Program-made: the position numbers and the translations under genes
The notes under the pieces: model-generated
Database searches by the model: none
What the model was told of the DNA's origin: nothing
What the model saw: the letters and a program-made list of their open reading frames with translations, nothing else
Assembly (NCBI GenBank): GCA_030867875.1
Contig: JAOWCC010001589.1
Span: forward strand, 147,719,745 to 147,783,744
Direction of reading: 5' to 3'
Length of the DNA stretch: 64,000 bases
Source: Actinernus sp. WN-2022
Taxonomy: Eukaryota; Cnidaria; Anthozoa; Actiniaria; Actinernidae
Shown here: in pieces, positions 23,621 to 36,997 of the stretch
Position numbering within the stretch: the first letter of the stretch is position 1
How the letters are laid out: every line of letters starts with the position of its first letter

Positions 23621-25038
23621 AATAACAAAAATGCATACTTCACATAAAATTTAGAGTTTCATGTTTGCACTTACCTCAATTTAGGTCTCCCAACACCTAA
23701 ACTTGCCCAGAACCAAGCCATTCTGTCCACAAGCACTTCACATCTTTATCCTGGTAGCATCAGAACACCAATGGATTAAGTTGGAGAAAGAATTGAAGAA
23801 AAAAATCAACATCTTCAAAAATGGTCAAATCTGTATTTTTTGGACCAGACCGGGTAGGCAAAAAATATCAGATTTCTGACAAAAACTAAAAAACCACTCA
23901 ATATGCTTCAAAACGATGGCAAACAATCTGCTGATAGTTAACAGACATGATTGGATTAAGTTGGAGAAAGAAATGAAGAAAAAAATCAACATCTTCGAAA
24001 ATGGTCAAATCTGTATTTTTTTGACCAGACCGGGTAGGCGAAAAATCTCAGATTTCTGACAAAAACTAAAAAACCACTCAAAATGCTTCAAAATGATGGC
24101 AAACAATCTCCTGGTAGCTTCAGAACACAAATGAAATAAGTTGGAGAAAGAATAACAAAAATGCATACTTCACATAAAATTTAGAGTTTCGTGTTTGCAC
24201 TTACCTCAATTTAGGTCTCCCAACACCTAAACTTGCCCAGAACCAAGCCATTCTGTCCACAAGCACTTCACATCTTTATCCTGGTAGCATCAGAACACCA
24301 ATGGATTATGTTGGAGAAAGAAATGAAGAAAAAAATCAACATCTTCAAAAATGGTCAAATCTGTATTTTTTGGACCAGACCGGGTAGGCAAAAAATATCA
24401 GATTTCTGACAAAAACTAAAAAACCACTCAATATGCTTCAAAATGATGGCCAACAATCTGCTGATAGTTTCCAGACATGAATGGATTATGTTGGAGAAAG
24501 AATTGGAGAAAAAAATCAACATCTTCAAAAATGGTCAAATCTGTATTTTTTGGACCAGACCGGGTAGGCAAAAAATATCAGATTTCTGACAAAAACTAAA
24601 AAAACACTCAATATGCTTCAAAATCATGGCCAACAATCTGCTGATAGTTTCCAGACATGAATGGATTATGTTGGAGAAAGAATTGGAGAAAAAATCAACA
24701 TCTTCAAAAATGGTCAAATCTGTATTTTTTGGACCAGACCGGGTAGGCAAAAAATATCAGATTTCTGACAAAAACTAAAAAACCACTCAATATGCTTCAA
24801 AATGATGGCGAACAATCTGCTGATAGTTAACAGACATGATTGGATTAAGTTGGAGAAAGAATTGAAGAAAAAATCAACATCTTCAAAAATGGTCAAATCT
24901 GTATTTTTTGGACCAGACCGGGTAGGCGAAAAATCTCAGATTTCTGACAAAAACTAAAAAACCACTCAAAATGCTTCAAAATGATGGCAAACAATCTCCT
25001 GGTAGCTTCAGAACACAAATGAAATAAGTTGGAGAAAG
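23621..25038 (+). repeat. 1418-bp block (530+888)
   Basis: 530-bp module, then S 24151-24320, M180, M180, M179, M179. Its duplicate is 51560-52977, with one base change at 52695 (A to T, GGCAAAAAATTTC). Confidence 0.88.
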
Positions 25039-25838
25039 AATAACAAAAATGCATACTTCACATAAAATTTAGAGTTTCATGTTTGCACTTACCTCAATTT
25101 AGGTCTCCCAACACCTAAACTTGCCCAGAACCAAGCCATTCTGTCCACAAGTACTTCACATCTTTATCCTGGTAGCATCAGAACACCAATGGATTATGTT
25201 GGAGAAAGAAATGAAGAAAAAAATCAACATCTTCAAAAATGGTCAAATCTGTATTTTTTGGGCCAGACCGGGTAGGCAAAAAATATCAGATTTCTGACAA
25301 AAACTAAAAAACAACTCAATATGCTTCAAAATGATGGCCAACAATCTGCTGATAGTTTCCAGACATGAATGGATTATGTTGGAGAAAGAATTGGAGAAAA
25401 AAATCAACATCTTCAAAAATGGTCAAATCTGTATTTTTTGGACCAGACCGGGTAGGCAAATAATATCAGATTTCTGACAAAAACTAAAAAACCACTCAAT
25501 ATGCTTCAAAATGATGGCGAACAATCTGCTGATAGTTAACAGACATGATTGGATTAAGTTGGAGAAAGAATTGAAGAAAAAATCAACATCTTCAAAAATG
25601 GTCAAACCTGTATTTTTTGGACCAGACCGGGTAGGCGAAAAATCTCAGATTTCTGACAAAAACTAAAAAACCACTCAAAATGCTTCAAAAGGTTGGCAAA
25701 CAATCTCCTGGTAGCTTGAGAACAGAAATGGAGAAAGAATTGAAGAAAAAAAATCAACATCTTCAAAAAAAACACTCAAAATGATGGCAAACAATCTCCT
25801 GGTAGCTTCAGAACACAAATGAAATAAGTTGGAGAAAG
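25039..25838 (+). repeat. 800-bp block with CAAGTAC-type S
   Basis: S with the CAAGTAC variant, M180 with GGGCC, M180 with GGCAAATAATATC, a 169-bp unit and a 101-bp unit, as at 7888. A C replaces T at 25607 (CAAACCTG), shared only with 53546 in copy B and absent from 7888, so the change arose before the A/B duplication but after the 7888 copy split off. Confidence 0.9.
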
Positions 25839-27519
25839 AATAACAAAAATGCATACTTCACATAAAATTTAGAGTTTCATGTTTGCACTTACCTCAATTT
25901 AGGTCTCCCAACACCTAAACTTGCCCAGAACCAAGCCATTCTGTCCACAAGCACTTCACATCTTTATCCTGGTAGCATCAGAACACCAATGGATTAAGTT
26001 GGAGAAAGAATTGAAGAAAAAAATCAACATCTTCAAAAATGGTCAAATCTGTATTTTTTGGACCAGACCGGGTAGGCAAAAAATATCAGATTTCTGACAA
26101 AAACTAAAAAACCACTCAATATGCTTCAAAACGATGGCAAACAATCTGCTGATAGTTAACAGACATGATTGGATTAAGTTGGAGAAAGAAATGAAGAAAA
26201 AAATCAACATCTTCGAAAATGGTCAAATCTGTATTTTTTTGACCAGACCGGGTAGGCGAAAAATCTCAGATTTCTGACAAAAACTAAAAAACCACTCAAA
26301 ATGCTTCAAAATGATGGCAAACAATCTCCTGGTAGCTTCAGAACACAAATGAAATAAGTTGGAGAAAGAATAACAAAAATGCATACTTCACATAAAATTT
26401 AGAGTTTCGTGTTTGCACTTACCTCAATTTAGGTCTCCCAACACCTAAACTTGCCCAGAACCAAGCCATTCTGTCCACAAGCACTTCACATCTTTATCCT
26501 GGTAGCATCAGAACACCAATGGATTATGTTGGAGAAAGAAATGAAGAAAAAAATCAACATCTTCAAAAATGGTCAAATCTGTATTTTTTGGACCAGACCG
26601 GGTAGGCAAAAAATATCAGATTTCTGACAAAAACTAAAAAACCACTCAATATGCTTCAAAATGATGGCCAACAATCTGCTGATAGTTTCCAGACATGAAT
26701 GGATTATGTTGGAGAAAGAATTGGAGAAAAAAATCAACATCTTCAAAAATGGTCAAATCTGTATTTTTTGGACCAGACCGGGTAGGCAAAAAATATCAGA
26801 TTTCTGACAAAAACTAAAAAAACACTCAATATGCTTCAAAATCATGGCCAACAATCTGTTGATAGTTTCCAGACATGAATGGATTATGTTGGAGAAAGAA
26901 TTGGAGAAAAAATCAACATCTTCAAAAATGGTCAAATCTGTATTTTTTGGACCAGACCGGGTAGGCAAAAAATATCAGATTTCTGACAAAAACTAAAAAA
27001 CCACTCAATATGCTTCAAAATGATGGCGAACAATCTGCTGATAGTTAACAGACATGATTGGATTAAGTTGGAGAAAGAATTGAAGAAAAAATCAACATCT
27101 TCAAAAATGGTCAAATCTGTATTTTTTTGGACCAGACCGGGTAGGCAAAAAATATCAGATTTCTGACAAAAACTAAAAAACCACTCAACATGCTTCAAAA
27201 GGTTGGCAAACAATCTCCTGGTAGCTTGAGAACAGAAATGGAGAAAGAATTGAAGAAAAAACTCAACATCTTCAAAAATGGTCAAATCTGTATTTTTTGG
27301 ACCAGACCGGGTAGGCGAAAAATCTCAGATTTCTGACAAAAACTAAAAAACCACTCAAAATGCTTCAAAAGGTTGGCAAACAATCTCCTGGTAGCTTGAG
27401 AACAGAAATGGAGAAAGAATTGAAGAAAAAAAAATCAACATCTTCAAAAAAAACACTCAAAATGATGGCAAACAATCTCCTGGTAGCTTCAGAACACAAA
27501 TGAAATAAGTTGGAGAAAG
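25839..27519 (+). repeat. 1680-bp HOR, run A copy 1 (1681 bp)
   Basis: 530-bp module and 1151-bp half (S 26369). The M100-type unit has one extra A in its A-run, which gives 1681 bp. The same extra A is present in copy B at 53778-55458. Confidence 0.93.
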
Positions 27520-29199
27520 AATAACAAAAATGCATACTTCACATAAAATTTAGAGTTTCATGTTTGCACTTACCTCAATTTAGGTCTCCCAACACCTAAA
27601 CTTGCCCAGAACCAAGCCATTCTGTCCACAAGCACTTCACATCTTTATCCTGGTAGCATCAGAACACCAATGGATTAAGTTGGAGAAAGAATTGAAGAAA
27701 AAAATCAACATCTTCAAAAATGGTCAAATCTGTATTTTTTGGACCAGACCGGGTAGGCAAAAAATATCAGATTTCTGACAAAAACTAAAAAACCACTCAA
27801 TATGCTTCAAAACGATGGCAAACAATCTGCTGATAGTTAACAGACATGATTGGATTAAGTTGGAGAAAGAAATGAAGAAAAAAATCAACATCTTCGAAAA
27901 TGGTCAAATCTGTATTTTTTTGACCAGACCGGGTAGGCGAAAAATCTCAGATTTCTGACAAAAACTAAAAAACCACTCAAAATGCTTCAAAATGATGGCA
28001 AACAATCTCCTGGTAGCTTCAGAACACAAATGAAATAAGTTGGAGAAAGAATAACAAAAATGCATACTTCACATAAAATTTAGAGTTTCGTGTTTGCACT
28101 TACCTCAATTTAGGTCTCCCAACACCTAAACTTGCCCAGAACCAAGCCATTCTGTCCACAAGCACTTCACATCTTTATCCTGGTAGCATCAGAACACCAA
28201 TGGATTATGTTGGAGAAAGAAATGAAGAAAAAAATCAACATCTTCAAAAATGGTCAAATCTGTATTTTTTGGACCAGACCGGGTAGGCAAAAAATATCAG
28301 ATTTCTGACAAAAACTAAAAAACCACTCAATATGCTTCAAAATGATGGCCAACAATCTGCTGATAGTTTCCAGACATGAATGGATTATGTTGGAGAAAGA
28401 ATTGGAGAAAAAAATCAACATCTTCAAAAATGGTCAAATCTGTATTTTTTGGACCAGACCGGGTAGGCAAAAAATATCAGATTTCTGACAAAAACTAAAA
28501 AAACACTCAATATGCTTCAAAATCATGGCCAACAATCTGTTGATAGTTTCCAGACATGAATGGATTATGTTGGAGAAAGAATTGGAGAAAAAATCAACAT
28601 CTTCAAAAATGGTCAAATCTGTATTTTTTGGACCAGACCGGGTAGGCAAAAAATATCAGATTTCTGACAAAAACTAAAAAACCACTCAATATGCTTCAAA
28701 ATGATGGCGAACAATCTGCTGATAGTTAACAGACATGATTGGATTAAGTTGGAGAAAGAATTGAAGAAAAAATCAACATCTTCAAAAATGGTCAAATCTG
28801 TATTTTTTTGGACCAGACCGGGTAGGCAAAAAATATCAGATTTCTGACAAAAACTAAAAAACCACTCAACATGCTTCAAAAGGTTGGCAAACAATCTCCT
28901 GGTAGCTTGAGAACAGAAATGGAGAAAGAATTGAAGAAAAAACTCAACATCTTCAAAAATGGTCAAATCTGTATTTTTTGGACCAGACCGGGTAGGCGAA
29001 AAATCTCAGATTTCTGACAAAAACTAAAAAACCACTCAAAATGCTTCAAAAGGTTGGCAAACAATCTCCTGGTAGCTTGAGAACAGAAATGGAGAAAGAA
29101 TTGAAGAAAAAAAATCAACATCTTCAAAAAAAACACTCAAAATGATGGCAAACAATCTCCTGGTAGCTTCAGAACACAAATGAAATAAGTTGGAGAAAG
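27520..29199 (+). repeat. 1680-bp HOR, run A copy 2
   Basis: Canonical copy: S 27520 (TTTCATG), M180, M180, S 28050 (TTTCGTG), M180, M180, M179, M170, M170, M100 type. Its duplicate is 55459-57138, which differs by one base at 56461. Confidence 0.94.
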
Positions 29200-30882
29200 A
29201 ATAACAAAAATGCATACTTCACATAAAATTTAGAGTTTCATGTTTGCACTTACCTCAATTTAGGTCTCCCAACACCTAAACTTGCCCAGAACCAAGCCAT
29301 TCTGTCCACAAGCACTTCACATCTTTATCCTGGTAGCATCAGAACACCAATGGATTAAGTTGGAGAAAGAATTGAAGAAAAAAATCAACATCTTCAAAAA
29401 TGGTCAAATCTGTATTTTTTGGACCAGACCGGGTAGGCAAAAAATATCAGATTTCTGACAAAAACTAAAAAACCACTCAATATGCTTCAAAACGATGGCA
29501 AACAATCTGCTGATAGTTAACAGACATGATTGGATTAAGTTGGAGAAAGAAATGAAGAAAAAAATCAACATCTTCGAAAATGGTCAAATCTGTATTTTTT
29601 TGACCAGACCGGGTAGGCGAAAAATCTCAGATTTCCGACAAAAACTAAAAAACCACTCAAAATGCTTCAAAATGATGGCAAACAATCTCCTGGTAGCTTC
29701 AGAACACAAATGAAATAAGTTGGAGAAAGAATAACAAAAATGCATACTTCACATAAAATTTAGAGTTTCGTGTTTGCACTTACCTCAATTTAGGTCTCCC
29801 AACACCTAAACTTGCCCAGAACCAAGCCATTCTGTCCACAAGCACTTCACATCTTTATCCTGGTAGCATCAGAACACCAATGGATTATGTTGGAGAAAGA
29901 AATGAAGAAAAAAATCAACATCTTCAAAAATGGTCAAATCTGTATTTTTTGGACCAGACCGGGTAGGCAAAAAATATCAGATTTCTGACAAAAACTAAAA
30001 AACCACTCAATATGCTTCAAAATGATGGCCAACAATCTGCTGATAGTTTCCAGACATGAATGGATTATGTTGGAGAAAGAATTGGAGAAAAAAATCAACA
30101 TCTTCAAAAATGGTCAAATCTGTATTTTTTGGACCAGACCGGGTAGGCAAAAAATATCAGATTTCTGACAAAAACTAAAAAAACACTCAATATGCTTCAA
30201 AATCATGGCCAACAATCTGCTGATAGTTTCCAGACATGAATGGATTATGTTGGAGAAAGAATTGGAGAAAAAATCAACATCTTCAAAAATGGTCAAATCT
30301 GTATTTTTTGGACCAGACCGGGTAGGCAAAAAATATCAGATTTCTGACAAAAACTAAAAAACCACTCAATATGCTTCAAAATGATGGCGAACAATCTGCT
30401 GATAGTTAACAGACATGATTGGATTAAGTTGGAGAAAGAATTGAAGAAAAAATCAACATCTTCAAAAATGGTCAAATCTGTATTTTTTTTGGACCAGACC
30501 GGGTAGGCAAAAAATATCAGATTTCTGACAAAAACTAAAAAACCACTCAACATGCTTCAAAAGGTTGGCAAACAATCTCCTGGTAGCTTGAGAACAGAAA
30601 TGGAGAAAGAATTGAAGAAAAAACTCAACATCTTCAAAAATGGTCAAATCTGTATTTTTTGGACCAGACCGGGTAGGCGAAAAATCTCAGATTTCTGACA
30701 AAAACTAAAAAACCACTCAAAATGCTTCAAAAGGTTGGCAAACAATCTCCTGGTAGCTTGAGAACAGAAATGGAGAAAGAATTGAAGAAAAAAAAATCAA
30801 CATCTTCAAAAAAAAACACTCAAAATGATGGCAAACAATCTCCTGGTAGCTTCAGAACACAAATGAAATAAGTTGGAGAAAG
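29200..30882 (+). repeat. 1680-bp HOR, run A copy 3 (1683 bp)
   Basis: 530-bp module with the GATTTCCGAC variant, then S 29730 and the long half with an extra-long T run (T8) near 30483 and longer A-runs in the last unit. The T8 run moves the minus-strand frame, so the long ORF seen in sister copies breaks here. Its duplicate is 57139-58820. Confidence 0.92.
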
Positions 30883-32467
30883 AATAACAAAAATGCATAC
30901 TTCACATAAAATTTAGAGTTTCATGTTTGCACTTACCTCAATTTAGGTCTCCCAACACCTAAACTTGCCCAGAACCAAGCCATTCTGTCCACAAGCACTT
31001 CACATCTTTATCCTGGTAGCATCAGAACACCAATGGATTAAGTTGGAGAAAGAATTGAAGAAAAAAATCAACATCTTCAAAAATGGTCAAATCTGTATTT
31101 TTTGGACCAGACCGGGTAGGCAAAAAATATCAGATTTCTGACAAAAACTAAAAAACCACTCAATATGCTTCAAAACGATGGCAAACAATCTGCTGATAGT
31201 TAACAGACATGATTGGATTAAGTTGGAGAAAGAAATGAAGAAAAAAATCAACATCTTCGAAAATGGTCAAATCTGTATTTTTTTGACCAGACCGGGTAGG
31301 CGAAAAATCTCAGATTTCTGACAAAAACTAAAAAACCACTCAAAATGCTTCAAAATGATGGCAAACAATCTCCTGGTAGCTTCAGAACACAAATGAAATA
31401 AGTTGGAGAAAGAATAACAAAAATGCATACTTCACATAAAATTTAGAGTTTCGTGTTTGCACTTACCTCAATTTAGGTCTCCCAACACCTAAACTTGCCC
31501 AGAACCAAGCCATTCTGTCCACAAGCACTTCACATCTTTATCCTGGTAGCATCAGAACACCAATGGATTATGTTGGAGAAAGAAATGAGAAAAAAATCAA
31601 CATCTTCAAAAATGGTCAAATCTGTATTTTTTGGACCAGACCGGGTAGGCAAAAAATATCAGATTTCTGACAAAAACTAAAAAACCACTCAATATGCTTC
31701 AAATGATGGCCAACAATCTGCTGATAGTTTCCAGACATGAATGGATTATGTTGGAGAAAGAATTGGAGAAAAAAATCAACATCTTCAAAAATGGTCAAAT
31801 CTGTATTTTTTGGACCAGACCGGGTAGGCAAAAAATATCAGATTTCTGACAAAAACTAAAAAAACACTCAATATGCTTCAAAATCATGGCCAACAATCTG
31901 CTGATAGTTTCCAGACATGAATGGATTATGTTGGAGAAGAATTGGAGAAAAAATCAACATCTTCAAAAATGGTCAAATCTGTATTTTTTGGACCAGACCG
32001 GGTAGGCAAAAAATATCAGATTTCTGACAAAAACTAAAAAACCACTCAATATGCTTCAAAATGATGGCGAACAATCTGCTGATAGTTAACAGACATGATT
32101 GGATTATGTTGGAGAAAGAATTGAAGAAAAAATCAACATCTTCAAAAATGGTCAAATCTGTATTTTTTGGACCAGACCGGGTAGGCAAAAAATATCAGAT
32201 TTCTGACAAAAACTAAAAAACCACTCAACATGCTTCAAAAGGTTGGCAAACAATCTCCTGGTAGCTTGAGAACAGAAATGGAGAAAGAATTGAAGAAAAA
32301 ACTCAACATCTTCAAAAATGGTCAAATCTGTATTTTTTTGGACCAGACCGGGTAGGCGAAAAATCTCAGATTTCTGACAAAAACTAAAAACCACTCAAAA
32401 TGCTTCAAAATGATGGCAAACAATCTCCTGGTAGCTTCAGAACACAAATGAAATAAGTTGGAGAAAG
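30883..32467 (+). repeat. Junction block, 1585 bp (530+1055)
   Basis: 530-bp module at 30883-31412 and then S 31413 followed by five units shaped like the 1239-bp block with one unit missing. From about 31589 the units show single-base losses (near 31589, 31702, 31938 and 32390) and T-run changes near 32167 and 32339, unlike the surrounding array. Homology between copies A and B also ends inside this block (~31258). Confidence 0.85.
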
Positions 32468-34147
32468 AATAACAAAAATGCATACTTCACATAAAATTTA
32501 GAGTTTCATGTTTGCACTTACCTCAATTTAGGTCTCCCAACACCTAAACTGCCAGAACCAAGCCATTCTGTCCACAAGCACTTCACATCTTTATCCTGGT
32601 AGCATCAGAACACCAATGGATTATGTTGGAGAAAGAAATGAGAAAAAAATCAACATCTTCAAAAATGGTCAAATCTGTATTTTTTGGACCAGACCGGGTA
32701 GGCAAAAAATATCAGATTTCTGACAAAAACTAAAAAAACCACTCAATATGCTTCAAAATGATGGCCAACAATCTGCTGATAGTTTCCAGACATGAATGGA
32801 TTATGTTGGAGAAAGAATTGGAGAAAAAAATCAACATCTTCAAAAATGGTCAAATCTGTATTTTTTTGGACCAGACCGGGTAGGCAAAAAATATCAGATT
32901 TCTGACAAAAACTAAAAAAACACTCAATATGCTTCAAAATCATGGCCAACAATCTGCTGATAGTTTCCAGACATGAATGGATTATGTTGGAGAAAGAATT
33001 GGAGAAAAAATCAACATCTTCAAAAATGGTCAAATCTGTATTTTTTGGACCAGACCGGGTAGGCAAAAAATATCAGATTTCTGACAAAAACTAAAAAACC
33101 ACTCAATATGCTTCAAAATGATGGCGAACAATCTGCTGATAGTTAACAGACATGATTGGATTAAGTTGGAGAAAGAATTGAAGAAAAAATCAACATCTTC
33201 AAAAATGGTCAAATCTGTATTTTTTTGGACCAGACCGGGTAGGCAAAAAATATCAGATTTCTGACAAAAACTAAAAAACCACTCAACATGCTTCAAAAGG
33301 TTGGCAAACAATCTCCTGGTAGCTTGAGAACAGAAATGGAGAAAGAATTGAAGAAAAAACTCAACATCTTCAAAAATGGTCAAATCTGTATTTTTTGGAC
33401 CAGACCGGGTAGGCGAAAAATCTCAGATTTCTGACAAAAACTAAAAAACCACTCAAAATGCTTCAAAAGGTTGGCAAACAATCTCCTGGTAGCTTGAGAA
33501 CAGAAATGGAGAAAGAATTGAAGAAAAAAAATCAACATCTTCAAAAAAAAACACTCAAAATGATGGCAAACAATCTCCTGGTAGCTTCAGAACACAAATG
33601 AAATAAGTTGGAGAAAGAATAACAAAAATGCATACTTCACATAAAATTTAGAGTTTCATGTTTGCACTTACCTCAATTTAGGTCTCCCAACACCTAAACT
33701 TGCCCAGAACCAAGCCATTCTGTCCACAAGCACTTCACATCTTTATCCTGGTAGCATCAGAACACCAATGGATTAAGTTGGAGAAAGAATTGAAGAAAAA
33801 AATCAACATCTTCAAAAATGGTCAAATCTGTATTTTTTGGACCAGACCGGGTAGGCAAAAAATATCAGATTTCTGACAAAAACTAAAAAACCACTCAATA
33901 TGCTTCAAAACGATGGCAAACAATCTGCTGATAGTTAACAGACATGATTGGATTAAGTTGGAGAAAGAAATGAAGAAAAAAATCAACATCTTCGAAAATG
34001 GTCAAATCTGTATTTTTTTGACCAGACCGGGTAGGCGAAAAATCTCAGATTTCTGACAAAAACTAAAAAACCACTCAAAATGCTTCAAAATGATGGCAAA
34101 CAATCTCCTGGTAGCTTCAGAACACAAATGAAATAAGTTGGAGAAAG
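32468..34147 (+). repeat. 1680-bp HOR in shifted phase (1150+530)
   Basis: S 32468-32635 is only 168 bp because AAACTTGCCCAG reads AAACTGCCAG. The next units are 180 bp (one A lost near 32640, one gained near 32737), 181 bp (one T gained near 32877), M179, M170, M170 and 102 bp, and the 530-bp module at 33618-34147 closes the unit. The total length is still 1680 bp because the indels cancel. The indel cluster stops near 32877. Confidence 0.88.
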
Positions 34148-35477
34148 AATAACAAAAATGCATACTTCACATAAAATTTAGAGTTTCGTGTTTGCACTTA
34201 CCTCAATTTAGGTCTCCCAACACCTAAACTTGCCCAGAACCAAGCCATTCTGTCCACAAGCACTTCACATCTTTATCCTGGTAGCATCAGAACACCAATG
34301 GATTATGTTGGAGAAAGAAATGAAGAAAAAAATCAACATCTTCAAAAATGGTCAAATCTGTATTTTTTGGACCAGACCGGGTAGGCAAAAAATATCAGAT
34401 TTCTGACAAAAACTAAAAAACCACTCAATATGCTTCAAAATGATGGCCAACAATCTGCTGATAGTTTCCAGACATGAATGGATTATGTTGGAGAAAGAAT
34501 TGGAGAAAAAAATCAACATCTTCAAAAATGGTCAAATCTGTATTTTTTGGACCAGACCGGGTAGGCAAAAAATATCAGATTTCTGACAAAAACTAAAAAA
34601 ACACTCAATATGCTTCAAAATCATGGCCAACAATCTGCTGATAGTTTCCAGACATGAATGGATTATGTTGGAGAAAGAATTGAAGAAAAAATCAACATCT
34701 TCAAAAATGGTCAAATCTGTATTTTTTGGACCAGACCGGGTAGGCGAAAAATCTCAGATTTCTGACAAAAACTAAAAAACCACTCAAAATGCTTCAAAAG
34801 GTTGGCAAACAATCTCCTGGTAGCTTGAGAACAGAAATGGAGAAAGAATTGAAGAAAAAAAATCAACATCTTCAAAAAAAACACTCAAAATGATGGCAAA
34901 CAATCTCCTGGTAGCTTCAGAACACAAATGAAATAAGTTGGAGAAAGAATAACAAAAATGCATACTTCACATAAAATTTAGAGTTTCATGTTTGCACTTA
35001 CCTCAATTTAGGTCTCCCAACACCTAAACTTGCCCAGAACCAAGCCATTCTGTCCACAAGCACTTCACATCTTTATCCTGGTAGCATCAGAACACCAATG
35101 GATTAAGTTGGAGAAAGAATTGAAGAAAAAAATCAACATCTTCAAAAATGGTCAAATCTGTATTTTTTGGACCAGACCGGGTAGGCAAAAAATATCAGAT
35201 TTCTGACAAAAACTAAAAAACCACTCAATATGCTTCAAAACGATGGCAAACAATCTGCTGATAGTTAACAGACATGATTGGATTAAGTTGGAGAAAGAAA
35301 TGAAGAAAAAAATCAACATCTTCGAAAATGGTCAAATCTGTATTTTTTTGACCAGACCGGGTAGGCGAAAAATCTCAGATTTCTGACAAAAACTAAAAAA
35401 CCACTCAAAATGCTTCAAAATGATGGCAAACAATCTCCTGGTAGCTTCAGAACACAAATGAAATAAGTTGGAGAAAG
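34148..35477 (+). repeat. 1330-bp block (800+530), start of copy B
   Basis: S 34148, M180, M180 with ATCATGGCC, a 169-bp unit and a 101-bp unit, then the 530-bp module at 34948-35477. The first 800 bp resembles a long half with two units missing and does not match 9218-10016. From 34948 on it matches copy A. Confidence 0.87.
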
Positions 35478-36997
35478 AATAACAAAAATGCATACTTCAC
35501 ATAAAATTTAGAGTTTCGTGTTTGCACTTACCTCAATTTAGGTCTCCCAACACCTAAACTTGCCCAGAACCAAGCCATTCTGTCCACAAGCACTTCACAT
35601 CTTTATCCTGGTAGCATCAGAACACCAATGGATTATGTTGGAGAAAGAAATGAAGAAAAAAATCAACATCTTCAAAAATGGTCAAATCTGTATTTTTTGG
35701 ACCAGACCGGGTAGGCAAAAAATATCAGATTTCTGACAAAAACTAAAAAAACACTCAATATGCTTCAAAATCATGGCCAACAATCTGTTGATAGTTTCCA
35801 GACATGAATGGATTATGTTGGAGAAAGAATTGGAGAAAAAATCAACATCTTCAAAAATGGTCAAATCTGTATTTTTTGGACCAGACCGGGTAGGCAAAAA
35901 ATATCAGATTTCTGACAAAAACTAAAAAACCACTCAATATGCTTCAAAATGATGGCAAACAATCTGCTGATCGTTTCCAGACATGAATGGATTATGTTGG
36001 AGAAAGAATTGGAGAAAAAAATCAACATCTTCAAAAATGGTCAAATCTGTATTTTTTGGACCAGACCGGGTAGGCAAAAAATGTCAGATTTCTGACAAAA
36101 ACTAAAAAACCACTCAATATGCTTCAAAATGATGGCAAACAATCTGCTGATAGTTTCCAGACATGAATGGATTATGTTGGAGAAAGAATTGGAGAAAAAA
36201 ATCAACATCTTCAAAAATGGTCAAATCTGTATTTTTTGGACCAGACCGGGTAGGCAAAAAATATCAGATTTCTGACAAAAACTAAGAAAACACTCAATAT
36301 GCTTCAAAATGATGGCAAACAATCTGCTGATAGTTAACAGACATGATTGGATTAAGTTGGAGAAAGAAATGAAGAAAAAAAATCAACATCTTCAAAAATG
36401 GTCAAATCTGTATTTTTTTGACCAGACCGGGTAGGCAAAAAATATCAGATTTCTGACAAAAACTAAAAAACAACTCAATATGCTTCAAAATGATGGCCAA
36501 CAATCTGCTGATAGTTTCCAGACATGAATGGATTATGTTGGAGAAAGAATTGGAGAAAAAAATCAACATCTTCAAAAATGGTCAAATCTGTATTTTTTGG
36601 ACCAGACCGGGTAGGCAAATAATATCAGATTTCTGACAAAAACTAAAAAACCACTCAATATGCTTCAAAATGATGGCCAACAATCTGCTGATAGTTTCCA
36701 GACATGAATGGATTATGTTGGAGAAAGAATTGGAGAAAAAAATCAACATCTTCAAAAATGGTCAAATCTGTATTTTTTGGACCAGACCGGGTAGGCAAAA
36801 AATATCAGATTTCTGACAAAAACTAAAAAACCACTCAATATGCTTCAAAAGGTTGGCAAACAATCTCCTGGTAGCTTGAGAACAGAAATGGAGAAAGAAT
36901 TGAAGAAAAAAATCAACATCTTCAAAAAAAACACTCAAAATGATGGCAAACAATCTCCTGGTAGCTTCAGAACACAAATGAAATAAGTTGGAGAAAG
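35478..36997 (+). repeat. 1520-bp block, copy B
   Basis: Same unit order as 10547-12066, offset 24,931 bp. I saw no differences by eye. Confidence 0.9.

Larger units (their letters stand above)
10017..31258 (+). repeat. Large duplicated segment, copy A (~21.2 kb)
   Basis: The sequence of S spacings from 10017 (530, 1520, 709, 799, 530, 1710, 1159, 1697, 530...) is repeated from 34948 (530, 1520, 709, 799, 530, 1710, 1159, 1696, 530...) at an offset of 24,931 bp. After ~22.4 kb the offset becomes 27,939-27,940 bp. Rare marks are shared: an 11-bp tandem duplication (14600-14621 and 39531-39552), CTTAAAAAATGG (18425 and 43356) and CAAACCTG (25607 and 53546). Homology stops at about 31258, where CTTCGAAAA in A faces CTTCAAAAA in B, followed by different monomers. 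Confidence 0.9.

Noticed and set aside
31495..31680. Plus-strand ORF of 61 codons running from S into the first monomer
   Set aside because: It exists only because of the single-base loss near 31589 in the indel patch. All other S-monomer junctions are closed in this frame.
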